This document shows, in pieces, positions 7,596 through 14,336 of a stretch of DNA of 16,459 bases (positions within the stretch are counted from its first letter, which is position 1; each line of letters opens with the position of its first letter). The notes under the pieces are model-generated. The model searched no databases. It was not told where the DNA came from and worked only from the letters and a program-made list of their open reading frames with translations. The stretch is from the NCBI GenBank assembly GCA_007136565.1, contig SLGS01000147.1, forward strand, positions 1 to 16,459. The letters are read 5' to 3'. The DNA is from Clostridia bacterium (lineage in GTDB: Bacteria > Bacillota > Sulfobacillia > SLMV01). Both the position numbers and the translations under genes were made by a program.

Positions 7596-7832
7596 CTACT
7601 CTATGATTTCCACTTCGACCCGGCGTCCCTCGCGAGCTGCTGCGGCCTTGGCGACGGTCCGTATCGCTTGCACGATACGGCCGCGGCGACCGATGACCTT
7701 CCCGATGTCGTCAGGTGCAACACCGATCTCGACGATGAGGCTGCGTTCGCCGCTGACCTCGCGGACCGCCACGGAGTCGGGATCATCGACCAGGGCCTTG
7801 GTCAGGTAAGTAACGAGTTCGGTGATGGGCAT
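7596..7832 (-). CDS. khpA: KH-domain RNA-binding protein KhpA
   Basis: 78-residue single KH domain. The RNA-binding GxxG loop is GRRG at residues 48-51 in KVIGRRGRIVQAIRT. The family binds RNA, often with KhpB, and affects cell-size control and translation in Gram-positives; role here is by homology only. It is in the standard position between rpsP and rimM, six bases after the rpsP stop. ATG 7832 is the only sensible start. Confidence 0.94.
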   Translation of the reverse strand: MPITELVTYLTKALVDDPDSVAVREVSGERSLIVEIGVAPDDIGKVIGRRGRIVQAIRTVAKAAAAREGRRVEVEIIE

Positions 7833-7838
7833 TCCGCA

Positions 7839-8189
7839 TCACTTCCCTCCGTCGGTTCCCCCGGCTTGTTCGGTCGTGGCTTCTGTCTTATCGCGAAGGT
7901 CGATGTCGAAGGATTCTTCATCTCTTTCGACGGCTTCCCGGGTACTTTCCAGGAGCCCCGCGCGGACGAAAATGTCCCGGACCGTTTCGGAGGGTCGGGC
8001 TCCCTGGGACAACCAATAGCGGGCCCTCTCCGCCTCTATACGTACCTTGGCCGGTCTTTCGACCGGATCGTAGAAACCGATTTCCTCGATGAAGCGTCCA
8101 TCCCTCGGGGTCCTCGAGTCGGCTACAACTATGCGGTAGAACGCGTCTCTTTTGCCCCCGAGTCTTCTCAAGCGAATCTTTACTGCCAT
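7839..8189 (-). CDS. rpsP: 30S ribosomal protein S16
   Basis: Small-subunit assembly protein, 116 residues. The start MAVKIRLRRLGGKRDAFYRI, then VVADSRTPRDGRFIEEIGFYDP and RARYWLSQGARPSETV are diagnostic. The last 30 or so residues (acidic, then TEQAGGTDGGK) form a disordered extension beyond the shortest family members, common in this protein. GGAGG lies nine bases before ATG 8189. It is 33 bases after ffh. Confidence 0.97.
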   Translation of the reverse strand: MAVKIRLRRLGGKRDAFYRIVVADSRTPRDGRFIEEIGFYDPVERPAKVRIEAERARYWLSQGARPSETVRDIFVRAGLLESTREAVERDEESFDIDLRDKTEATTEQAGGTDGGK

Positions 8190-8222
8190 ATCATCTTTCC
8201 TCCCATCGATTGTGGCCCCTTC

Positions 8223-9560
8223 TCAGTCGAAAAAGGGCATTTTCGGCATCTTGCCACCGCGGGGCATCTTACCGCGGCTCATTTGCCTGAACATGTCGCG
8301 TGTCGTTTGGTACTGTTTCAGCAGCCGGTTGACATCTTGAACCCGGGTACCGCTGCCCGCGGCGATGCGGCGCCTCCGGCTGCGCTTGATGATATCCGGA
8401 TTCGCCCTCTCCTCGGGTGTCATGGACCTGATGATGGCTTCCGTTTTGACGAGCTCCTTTTCGTCGACTTCCGCCGACCCCATTTGCTTGGCCGCGCCGG
8501 GTATCATGGACATGAGTTGATCCAAAGGACCCATCTGTCGGACCTGCTGGAGCTGTTCTAGGAAGTCGTCGAGGGTGAATTGGTCGCTTAGGAGCTTCTC
8601 CCCCATCTCGCGGGCCTTCTCTTCGTCCATGCCTCGCTCGGCCTTTTCGATCAGGGTAAGGACATCGCCCATACCCAGGATTCTAGAAGCCATGCGCTCG
8701 GGGTGGAAAACCTCGAGGTCCTCGAGTCCCTCTCCCGTCCCGCTGAACTTGATGGGGCACCCGGTGACTTCCAGGACCGAGAGCGCGGCACCACCGCGGG
8801 CGTCTCCATCCAACTTGGTGAGCACTATTCCCGTCACGGGAACCCGGGATGTGAACTCTTCGGCCATGGTCACGGCGTCTTGCCCGATCATGGCGTCCAG
8901 TACCAAGAGCATCTCGGTTACCTCCACGGCATTGGCCATGGAATCCAACTCTTCCATGAGGTCGGAATCTATGTGGAGGCGGCCGGCTGTGTCCACGATG
9001 ACCGTGTCGCGGCCATCCCTCTTCGCCTCGGAGACCGCGTTCTTAACCAGCTCGGCCGGGTCTTCCTCGCCCTCGGGGCGACGAACGGCGACCTCCAAGC
9101 GTTCTCCGAGTTGTTCCAACTGGTCGGCCGCCGCCGGCCTGTGGATATCGGCCGCAACCATCATAGGATGGCGGCCGCGTCCCTTCAGGTGGCGAGCCAA
9201 CTTGGCGGCGGTGGTTGTCTTACCAGATCCCTGAAGGCCCAGTAGCATGATCACGGTGGGCGGGCGGGGGGCGGTTTCGAGGCGACGCTCCTTACCTCCC
9301 ATGAGGTCGGTGAGTTCTTCGTTTACTATCTTCACGACCTGTTGGCCGGGTGTAAGACTCTCCATCACGTCCGAGCCCACGGCGCGCTCCTTGAGCCTCT
9401 TCGTGAAGGCGCCCGCGACCTTGAAGTTGACGTCAGCTTCGAGCAGGGCCATCCGCACTTCGCGCATGGCGACTTCGACGTCGGCTTCGCTGAGTTTGCC
9501 GCGTCCACGCAGTTTCTTCAGTGCGCCCTGAATTCTTTCGCTAAGGGATTCGAAAGCCAT
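8223..9560 (-). CDS. ffh: Signal recognition particle protein (SRP54 homologue)
   Basis: GTPase that binds signal sequences emerging from the ribosome and delivers them to FtsY at the membrane. 445 residues, full length. N domain about 1-95; G domain with GLQGSGKTTTAAKLA (108-122), DIHRPAA, DTAGRLH (190-196) and TKLDGDARGG (248-257). The methionine-rich M domain begins about residue 320 and contains the RNA-binding stretch KRSRRRRIAAGSG (392-404) followed by VQDVNRLLKQY. GGAGG lies four bases before ATG 9560. No SRP RNA gene was found in the window. Confidence 0.97.
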   Translation of the reverse strand: MAFESLSERIQGALKKLRGRGKLSEADVEVAMREVRMALLEADVNFKVAGAFTKRLKERAVGSDVMESLTPGQQVVKIVNEELTDLMGGKERRLETAPRPPTVIMLLGLQGSGKTTTAAKLARHLKGRGRHPMMVAADIHRPAAADQLEQLGERLEVAVRRPEGEEDPAELVKNAVSEAKRDGRDTVIVDTAGRLHIDSDLMEELDSMANAVEVTEMLLVLDAMIGQDAVTMAEEFTSRVPVTGIVLTKLDGDARGGAALSVLEVTGCPIKFSGTGEGLEDLEVFHPERMASRILGMGDVLTLIEKAERGMDEEKAREMGEKLLSDQFTLDDFLEQLQQVRQMGPLDQLMSMIPGAAKQMGSAEVDEKELVKTEAIIRSMTPEERANPDIIKRSRRRRIAAGSGTRVQDVNRLLKQYQTTRDMFRQMSRGKMPRGGKMPKMPFFD

Positions 9561-9572
9561 GTTTCCTCCCCA

Positions 9573-9923
9573 TCAACTCAGTGGGTTCAAGTCTGTAATT
9601 CGAGAGACGATTTCCCGGCACGAATCGCTGCGCACGGGTTCGTTCCCGAGACAATCCCGCAGTTCCCCCGTCAGCCCGCGAAGGCGCTCCCAGCGCTCCA
9701 GGAACCCCAGGTTATCCTCCACCTCCTCGAGGGAGGCGACCTCTCGCAGGAGGGAGTCGTGTATCGCCTGGCGCGTAACATTCGTTCGGTCGGCGATCTC
9801 GCCCAGCGAAAGGTCCATCGAATAGTACAGATAGATCGCCCGGCGCTGCCGCTCCGTGAGGAGCGGACCGTAAAGATCGAACAATCTATTGACCCTGAGG
9901 GTCCGTTCCAACTGGGAAACCAA
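9573..9923 (-). CDS. ylxM: YlxM/UPF0122 family SRP-associated helix-turn-helix protein
   Basis: 116 residues from TTG 9923. GGGAGG with a seven-base spacing decides this start; a longer reading from ATG 9968 would begin at the transcription start itself. The core VNRLFDLYGPLLTERQRRAIYLYY... is typical, and residues 37-60 (SLGEIADRTNVTRQAIHDSLLR) form a sigma-70 region 4-like helix-turn-helix. In streptococci a relative modulates SRP GTPase activity. It is the first gene of the operon, 12 bases before ffh, as in many Gram-positives. The C-terminal 40 residues are more divergent. Confidence 0.9.
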   Translation of the reverse strand: MVSQLERTLRVNRLFDLYGPLLTERQRRAIYLYYSMDLSLGEIADRTNVTRQAIHDSLLREVASLEEVEDNLGFLERWERLRGLTGELRDCLGNEPVRSDSCREIVSRITDLNPLS

Positions 9924-9973
9924 CTCAATTCCTCCCGGTGTTAAGGTTATTACCTTTACATGGCGCAATGCAC

Positions 9974-10002
9974 ATTCTAATCGGGGAACGCGATGGCGTC
10001 AA
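9974..10002 (-). promoter_or_regulatory. Sigma-70-type promoter of the ylxM-ffh-...-rnhB operon
   Basis: On the minus strand: -35 TTGACG (10002-9997), 17-base spacer, -10 TAGAAT (9979-9974). The start would be near 9967, giving a leader of about 44 bases to TTG 9923. The leader contains a short inverted repeat AAGGT-4-ACCTT (9943-9956) just before the ribosome site. The -35 hexamer and spacer length are the same as in the exporter promoter at 4260-4288, which supports both. Confidence 0.75.
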
Positions 10003-10379
10003 GCACCCGGGGCGAGTAGTGTTCCAACCGGGCCAACTCCCGCGGGGATCGTGACTCCAGCCCGAGGAGATGTCCGAATTACCTTCTGGTAACCGTAGCC
10101 GTTGGGACGCGATGGAAAGCCCGGACGGGAGTGGTAACTTCCAATGGTGGCTCGGTGACCGCGCTGACACGTCCCTCGATCGATCTCGAGATGAATAATC
10201 ACGCTCTATAGCACCTTTTCTCGCGCCCATTTTTAGTCGATCCCGCAAGCGGGGCATCCCGCGCGGGTGTCGCCGGTTAAGAAGGGGCCCCCTAGTTTGC
10301 CACCGCTCGCGGGCTATCCCCGTTCCGGGGCATGCGGGCGATTCGCGAGACCGGTCGATTAGGTTTTCAGCTATCTCTT
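10003..10379. other. Divergent intergenic region, no gene seen
   Basis: Between the ylxM promoter and the importer leader I see no convincing coding frame on either strand. It contains several short palindromes: TTACC-TTCT-GGTAA (10079-10092), overlapping TCGATCGA and ATCTCGAGAT (10176-10192), CCCGCAAGCGGG (10242-10253) and CCCGCGCGGG (10258-10267). The promoter for the importer cassette must lie here, but no good -35/-10 pair with 16-18 spacing was found on the plus strand, so it may use another sigma factor or an activator. Confidence 0.5.
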
Positions 10380-10428
10380 GCGGGGAATCTACCAGTAATG
10401 GGTAGTCCCTTTATCCTGGGCTCCCCGC
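10380..10428 (+). promoter_or_regulatory. Foldable 5' leader of the importer cassette (candidate cis-regulatory RNA)
   Basis: GCGGGGA (10380-10386) pairs perfectly with TCCCCGC (10422-10428) to close a multi-loop. Inside are CTACC/GGTAG (10389-10393 with 10401-10405) and a weak CCC/GGG pair (10407-10409 with 10418-10420). The ribosome site AGGAGG starts only a few bases after the closing stem. A CTCC at 10421-10424 could instead pair with GGAG in that ribosome site, excluding the closing stem. This is a switch-like arrangement, but it matches no riboswitch class I know. Pairing was judged by eye only. Confidence 0.3.
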
Positions 10429-10448
10429 ACGAAGGAGGCGATCAAATT

Positions 10449-12089
10449 TTGTATCCTCACAAGACATCACTTTTCATCGCAACCGTCGCCATCATGCTTA
10501 TCGCCGCAATGACCGCTTTCGGTTGTGCAGGTCCGGTCGGAGATGAACCGGCACCGGAGGAAGAAGAGGAAACCCGCCGGGGAGGCACCATCGTAATCGG
10601 CTACAGCGAGGAGCCCCCCACGCTGGACGCTCACGGCACCACCGCCGCCGCAACCGTATCTGTCTTGGACCGGATCGGGGATCCCGTCCTGGAGCGCGAC
10701 CCGGAAACGGGCGACTTCATCGCACATATCGCAGAAGAGTGGGATATTTCGGAAGACGGTAAAACCCTGACACTTTGGTTGCGCGACGACGTCACCTTCC
10801 ACTCCGGGACGGAGCTGAACGCGCAAACACTCAAGGAAAGCTGGGAGCGCATACTGGAGCCCGGACACGAGGTTGCACTCGGACGTATGGGCCCCCTGGG
10901 AGACCTGGTCGTCGAGGACGATTACGTCCTAAGAATCGAAATGGAAGAATCCTTTGCGCCACTGATGAACTGGGTGAGCTGGCGCTCCTGGGCCCAACCG
11001 GTGGATCCCGATCTCGTTCGCGAGTACGGAGACGATTACGGTCGCAATCCGGGTAGCATCGGACCGTATCGTTTCGATGAATGGTTGACGGGACAGGAAA
11101 TAAGTCTCGTCCGCAACGAGGATTACGATTGGGCTCCCGAGTTCTACGACAACCGCGGGCCGGCCTACCCCGACGCCCTGAGACTTCGCTACATCATGGA
11201 GGATGCGACGCGCGTGGCTGCCCTGGAAACCGGGGAGATTCACATCACCAGCCTCCCGTCGACCGAGGTCGAGCGTTTCATCGATGATCCCGATTTCGAG
11301 ATCTTTTCTTATCCCCGTGGCGGAGTATCCATGCACGTTCTCTTCAACCACGAACGAGAACCCATGGACGATCTGCGTGTACGCCAGGCCCTATCCTATG
11401 CCATCGATAAATCGGCAATCATCGACGTGGCCGCCGACGGTCGCGCCGAAGAGGCCCACGGGCCGCTGCCACCTACGATGTGGGGGTATTGGGACGGCGT
11501 CGAGGACATCAGCTACGACCACGATCTGGAGCGCGCCGGCGCCCTGTTGGACGATGCCGGATGGACGCTCGATGAGGGCGAATCCGTTCGAACCCGGGAC
11601 GGTGAACCCCTGGAGATCACACTCTACCTAACGTCCTTCGACCACTGGGTCCTTACGGCGGAGATGCTTCAGGCCCAATGGCGCGAGCTCGGTGTCGAAG
11701 TAATCATCGAGAATTACGAATGGGGCACCGTGCTAGAATACCTGGCGGACGGTCGGCATCACACCGCGCTGATGGGATACAGTACCTCAAACGATCCAGA
11801 TTGGTTGTACAGGGTATTCCACAGCAGCCAAGCGGGTGGTGCCGGTATCAACCGCCACCACATTCGCAACGACGAGCTGGACAACCTCGTCGAAAGGCAA
11901 CGCTACACCATGGATCCCGATGAGCGCTTGCAATATGCTGGAGAGGCCCAGCGCTTCGCCGTGGAACAGGCAGTGCAGGCTCCGATCTACATCCTGACGG
12001 AATACGTCGCCGTCAACCGAAAGGTCGAAGACTTCGCCATCGATTATCGGGGCAATTGGTTATTACACGACATGTGGCTAAACGAGTAG
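10449..12089 (+). CDS. ABC importer substrate-binding lipoprotein (peptide/nickel-type, SBP family 5)
   Basis: Extracytoplasmic binding protein of the OppA/DppA/NikA family, 546 residues. I start at TTG 10449 (MYPHKTSLFIATVAIM), ten bases after GGAGG; this gives a clean signal peptide ending in the lipobox-like AFGC with lipidated C26. Earlier in-frame starts would add about 39 un-signal-like residues. After the cysteine comes an acidic linker (EPAPEEEEE), then GGTIVIGYSEEPPTLDAHGT, typical of the mature N-terminus. Later blocks include FHSGTELNAQTLKESWERI, GPYRFDEW and VRQALSYAIDKSAII. The mature protein is strongly acidic. The ligand (peptide, opine, metal or other) cannot be told. First gene of a three-gene cassette, followed by a strong intergenic hairpin. 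Confidence 0.93.
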   Translation: MYPHKTSLFIATVAIMLIAAMTAFGCAGPVGDEPAPEEEEETRRGGTIVIGYSEEPPTLDAHGTTAAATVSVLDRIGDPVLERDPETGDFIAHIAEEWDISEDGKTLTLWLRDDVTFHSGTELNAQTLKESWERILEPGHEVALGRMGPLGDLVVEDDYVLRIEMEESFAPLMNWVSWRSWAQPVDPDLVREYGDDYGRNPGSIGPYRFDEWLTGQEISLVRNEDYDWAPEFYDNRGPAYPDALRLRYIMEDATRVAALETGEIHITSLPSTEVERFIDDPDFEIFSYPRGGVSMHVLFNHEREPMDDLRVRQALSYAIDKSAIIDVAADGRAEEAHGPLPPTMWGYWDGVEDISYDHDLERAGALLDDAGWTLDEGESVRTRDGEPLEITLYLTSFDHWVLTAEMLQAQWRELGVEVIIENYEWGTVLEYLADGRHHTALMGYSTSNDPDWLYRVFHSSQAGGAGINRHHIRNDELDNLVERQRYTMDPDERLQYAGEAQRFAVEQAVQAPIYILTEYVAVNRKVEDFAIDYRGNWLLHDMWLNE

Positions 12090-12114
12090 AATCATTACAT
12101 TACATGGCCTTGCC

Positions 12115-12147
12115 GCGCGCGTCCGATCGTGAGGATCGGGCGCGCGC
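12115..12147 (+). repeat. Strong intergenic hairpin between binding-protein and permease genes
   Basis: A 14-base arm (12115-12128, starting GCGCGCGTCC) pairs with 12134-12147 around a 5-base loop; 13 Watson-Crick pairs and one G-U. No U-tract follows and the dppB-like ribosome site AGGAGAG begins three bases later. Such hairpins often protect the upstream message from 3' decay, or partly terminate transcription, so that binding protein is made in excess over permease. That role is inferred. Confidence 0.65.
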
Positions 12148-12162
12148 TGAGGAGAGTGTCCT

Positions 12163-13083
12163 GTGACTACCTACGTGTTGCGACGCCTGCTCAGCGCCGT
12201 ACCGGTGCTGATAGGTGTCTCCATCCTAGTGTTCGCCATGTTGCATTTGGCCCCCGGTGACCCGGCGCGCTTGATCGCCGGCGAAGAGGCCGAGGCCGAA
12301 GTGTTGGAACAATGGCGCGAGCGACTGGGCTTGAACGACCCCCTGCCGACCCAGTACTGGCGATTCGTCTCCGGGGCCATCAGGGGGGATCTCGGCCAGT
12401 CTCTCAGAACCAATAGGGCCGTTGTCGAAGAAATCGGCGATCGAATCGGAAACACCCTTCGACTCGCGGCCGTCGGCATGACCCTCGCCATATTATTGGG
12501 ACTGGGGTCCGGCACCGTCGCCGCAGTCTTTCATAGGCGCGCCATGGATAATGTGGTGATGGTTGGCGCCATGTTGGGCGTGAGCATCCCCGGTTTTTGG
12601 TTCGGGCTTCTCCTCATATTCGTTTTTGCGGTGACCCTGGGTTGGTTTCCGTCCTCCGGGGCGTCGGGACTGCGACACCTGGTCCTCCCCGGAATCGCCC
12701 TCGGCGTTCGCGCCGCCGCCATCCTCGCGCGGATGACCCGCTCATCAATGCTGGAGGTAATTCGCAGGGACTTCGTGCGTACCGCTAGGGCCAAGGGGCT
12801 CAACGAGAGGACGGTGATCTATCGGCACGTCCTAAAGAACTCCCTAATACCGGTGATCACCATAATTGGGCTGCAGTTCGGTGCGCTCCTAGCCGGGACT
12901 ATCATCATCGAGCAGGTGTTCACCTGGCCGGGGTTGGGCACGCTGCTTCTGCACTCGCTGAATGCCCGCGATTACCCACTGGTCCAGGGAATCGTGCTGT
13001 ACATCGCCGTAGGATATATCGCGGTGAACCTGGCGGTGGATTTGCTCTATGGTTACCTCGATCCGCGCATCCGCTACGATTGA
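12163..13083 (+). CDS. ABC importer permease, DppB/OppB type
   Basis: Inner-membrane channel subunit, 306 residues, about six helices. The start MTTYVLRRLLSAVPVLIGVS is characteristic of this subunit, as is the GDPARLIAG block that follows the first helix. The ATPase-docking EAA loop is residues 204-226 (FVRTARAKGLNERTVIYRHVLKN). The C-terminus ends DPRIRYD, as in most relatives. GTG 12163 has AGGAGAG six bases upstream. Eleven bases separate its stop from the next gene's ATG. Confidence 0.94.
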   Translation: MTTYVLRRLLSAVPVLIGVSILVFAMLHLAPGDPARLIAGEEAEAEVLEQWRERLGLNDPLPTQYWRFVSGAIRGDLGQSLRTNRAVVEEIGDRIGNTLRLAAVGMTLAILLGLGSGTVAAVFHRRAMDNVVMVGAMLGVSIPGFWFGLLLIFVFAVTLGWFPSSGASGLRHLVLPGIALGVRAAAILARMTRSSMLEVIRRDFVRTARAKGLNERTVIYRHVLKNSLIPVITIIGLQFGALLAGTIIIEQVFTWPGLGTLLLHSLNARDYPLVQGIVLYIAVGYIAVNLAVDLLYGYLDPRIRYD

Positions 13084-13093
13084 AAGGAGGCGC

Positions 13094-13966
13094 ATGGTGA
13101 ACCGAAGTGGAGGAAACATCGAAGGTGGAGAGTCTTCCCGCGGCCGGGATGTATTCCGGAGTTTCCTAAAACACCGTGGAGCCGTTGTGGGTTTACTGAT
13201 TCTACTGCTGTTCATCGTATCCGCCGTCGGTGCTCCCTGGCTCGCTCCCCATGATCCCTACGATATATCGGCCGAACGCTTACTGGCTCCATCCGCGGAT
13301 CACTTCTTCGGCACCGATCCCCTGGGTCGCGACGTGTTCAGTCGAATCATATACGGCGGGCGGGTTTCCCTGCAGGTGGGCCTGGTTTCCGTGGGCATCG
13401 CCGCCCTGACGGGAACGATGCTGGGGTTGATCGCGGGGTTCGTCGAAGGGCCGCTCGACAACGTGATCATGCGGGCCATGGACATATTGCTAGCGTTTCC
13501 GGGCATACTATTGGCCATCGTTGTCGTCGCCGTCTTGGGCCCGAGCCTGACCAACCTCATGATCGCCATCGGAATCGCCTCGATACCCATGTATACACGC
13601 CTGGTGCGCGGGAGTACCCTGGCGGCGAAGCAGGAGGAATATATCCTCGCGGCGCGGGCTCAGGGCATGAGCGATGTCAGGCTCATATTGCGCCACATCC
13701 TCCCCAATATCGCCTCTCCCATCATCGTGCTTTCAACACTCGGTGTAGCCAGCGCCATACTCTCCGCGGCCGCATTGAGTTTCCTCGGCCTCGGACCGCG
13801 TCCGCCCACGGCGGAATGGGGATCCATGCTCGCGGCCTCCCGCAACTACATCCGGCGAGCCTGGTGGCTCGTCGCATTTCCCGGCACCTCCATAACCCTG
13901 TGCGTCCTCGCCATCAACATGATCGGCGATGGATTGCGCGACGCCCTGGATCCACAGTTGGACTGA
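13094..13966 (+). CDS. ABC importer permease, DppC/OppC type
   Basis: Second channel subunit, 290 residues. It carries the subfamily block HFFGTDPLGRDVFSRIIYG (residues 70-88) before the membrane core, and the EAA loop EYILAARAQGMSDVRLILRH (182-201). It ends GDGLRDALDPQLD, the usual C-terminus. AAGGAGG sits just three bases before ATG 13094 and six before the next codon, GTG 13097, so GTG 13097 could be the true start; the difference is one residue. No ATPase genes (DppD/DppF type) follow; the next gene is convergent ftsY. Confidence 0.94.
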   Translation: MVNRSGGNIEGGESSRGRDVFRSFLKHRGAVVGLLILLLFIVSAVGAPWLAPHDPYDISAERLLAPSADHFFGTDPLGRDVFSRIIYGGRVSLQVGLVSVGIAALTGTMLGLIAGFVEGPLDNVIMRAMDILLAFPGILLAIVVVAVLGPSLTNLMIAIGIASIPMYTRLVRGSTLAAKQEEYILAARAQGMSDVRLILRHILPNIASPIIVLSTLGVASAILSAAALSFLGLGPRPPTAEWGSMLAASRNYIRRAWWLVAFPGTSITLCVLAINMIGDGLRDALDPQLD

Positions 13967-13991
13967 GTCACCGGATGGACGGGGAACTCGC

Positions 13992-14029
13992 GTCGCGCAA
14001 ACCCGGTTCGCCCGGTTGGTTTGCGCGAC
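13992..14029 (+). terminator. Perfect 12-bp hairpin after the importer cassette (terminator-like, no U-tract)
   Basis: GTCGCGCAAACC (13992-14003) and GGTTTGCGCGAC (14018-14029) are exact reverse complements with a 14-base loop. It starts 26 bases after the last permease stop. No T-run follows, so it is not a standard intrinsic terminator; it may act as a 3' stability element or a non-canonical terminator. Confidence 0.5.
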
Positions 14030-14082
14030 AGGGCGTCGCTGTGAATGCAGCCCGGTTGTCATCGGTGTCCGGCGGAATGAAG

Positions 14083-14271
14083 GGGATCGTACCGCTTCGG
14101 CTTTGGCCCCGCAGTCACCCCCCACGATCCCGGGCAAAGGGGCGGGCCCTCGGGTGCACGCTGGAAGGTGTCTCACCGAGGCATTGCAAGGGGCGAGGAT
14201 CCACGGGTTCCAGTGCCAAATGGGAAATATCGGGTGGATACCCGGGAACCTCGTCCACCTCCAACATCCAG
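14083..14271. other. Structure-rich convergent intergenic segment, candidate noncoding RNA
   Basis: The gap 13967-14336 has no convincing gene. Inside it, GGGATCGT (14083-14090) pairs with ACGATCCC (14124-14131). CTGGAAGGTG (14161-14170) pairs with CACCT (14256-14260) plus TCCAG (14267-14271), with one 6-base bulge. Nested within that, GGTTCC (14206-14211) pairs with GGAACC (14245-14250), abutting CGGGT-GGAT-ACCCG (14231-14244). A side bulge ATCCAC (14199-14204) is complementary to GTGGAT (14234-14239), a possible pseudoknot. Strand is undetermined. I do not recognise SRP RNA, 6S, tmRNA or RNase P signatures. A decayed gene or chance pairing remains possible. Confidence 0.3.
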
Positions 14272-14285
14272 TCAATCCGGCAAAG

Positions 14286-14313
14286 CCCGGTGACTCCATC
14301 GGGGACCACCGGG
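14286..14313 (-). terminator. Hairpin downstream of ftsY, terminator-like
   Basis: CCCGGTG and CACCGGG (14286-14292 and 14307-14313) form a perfect 7-bp stem with a loop that can pair further (TCC/GGA). It lies 23 bases past the ftsY stop on the minus strand. Only a short CTTT follows, so intrinsic termination would be weak. Confidence 0.4.
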
Positions 14314-14336
14314 TAAGGAGGGTTGTCCGCGGGGGA

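Noticed and set aside
8223..9560. Long open frames on the plus strand opposite ffh and other genes
   Set aside because: They mirror the codon bias of the genuine minus-strand genes, which have full family motifs.
9924..9968. ATG 9968 as the ylxM start
   Set aside because: It coincides with the predicted transcription start and lacks a ribosome site. TTG 9923 has GGGAGG and gives the family length.
9999..10202. Minus-strand 67-codon frame upstream of ylxM
   Set aside because: No ribosome site, no protein-like pattern, and it overlaps the ylxM promoter.
10332..10448. Longer N-terminus for the binding protein from ATG 10332 or 10398
   Set aside because: Neither ATG has a ribosome site. Both would place about 17 to 39 extra residues before the signal peptide and would translate through the leader stems.
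14083..14336. SRP RNA, tmRNA, 6S or RNase P RNA in the gap next to ftsY
   Set aside because: I looked for the SRP GGAAGGAAGCAG-type loop, the tmRNA tag, and RNase P conserved blocks on both strands and found none.
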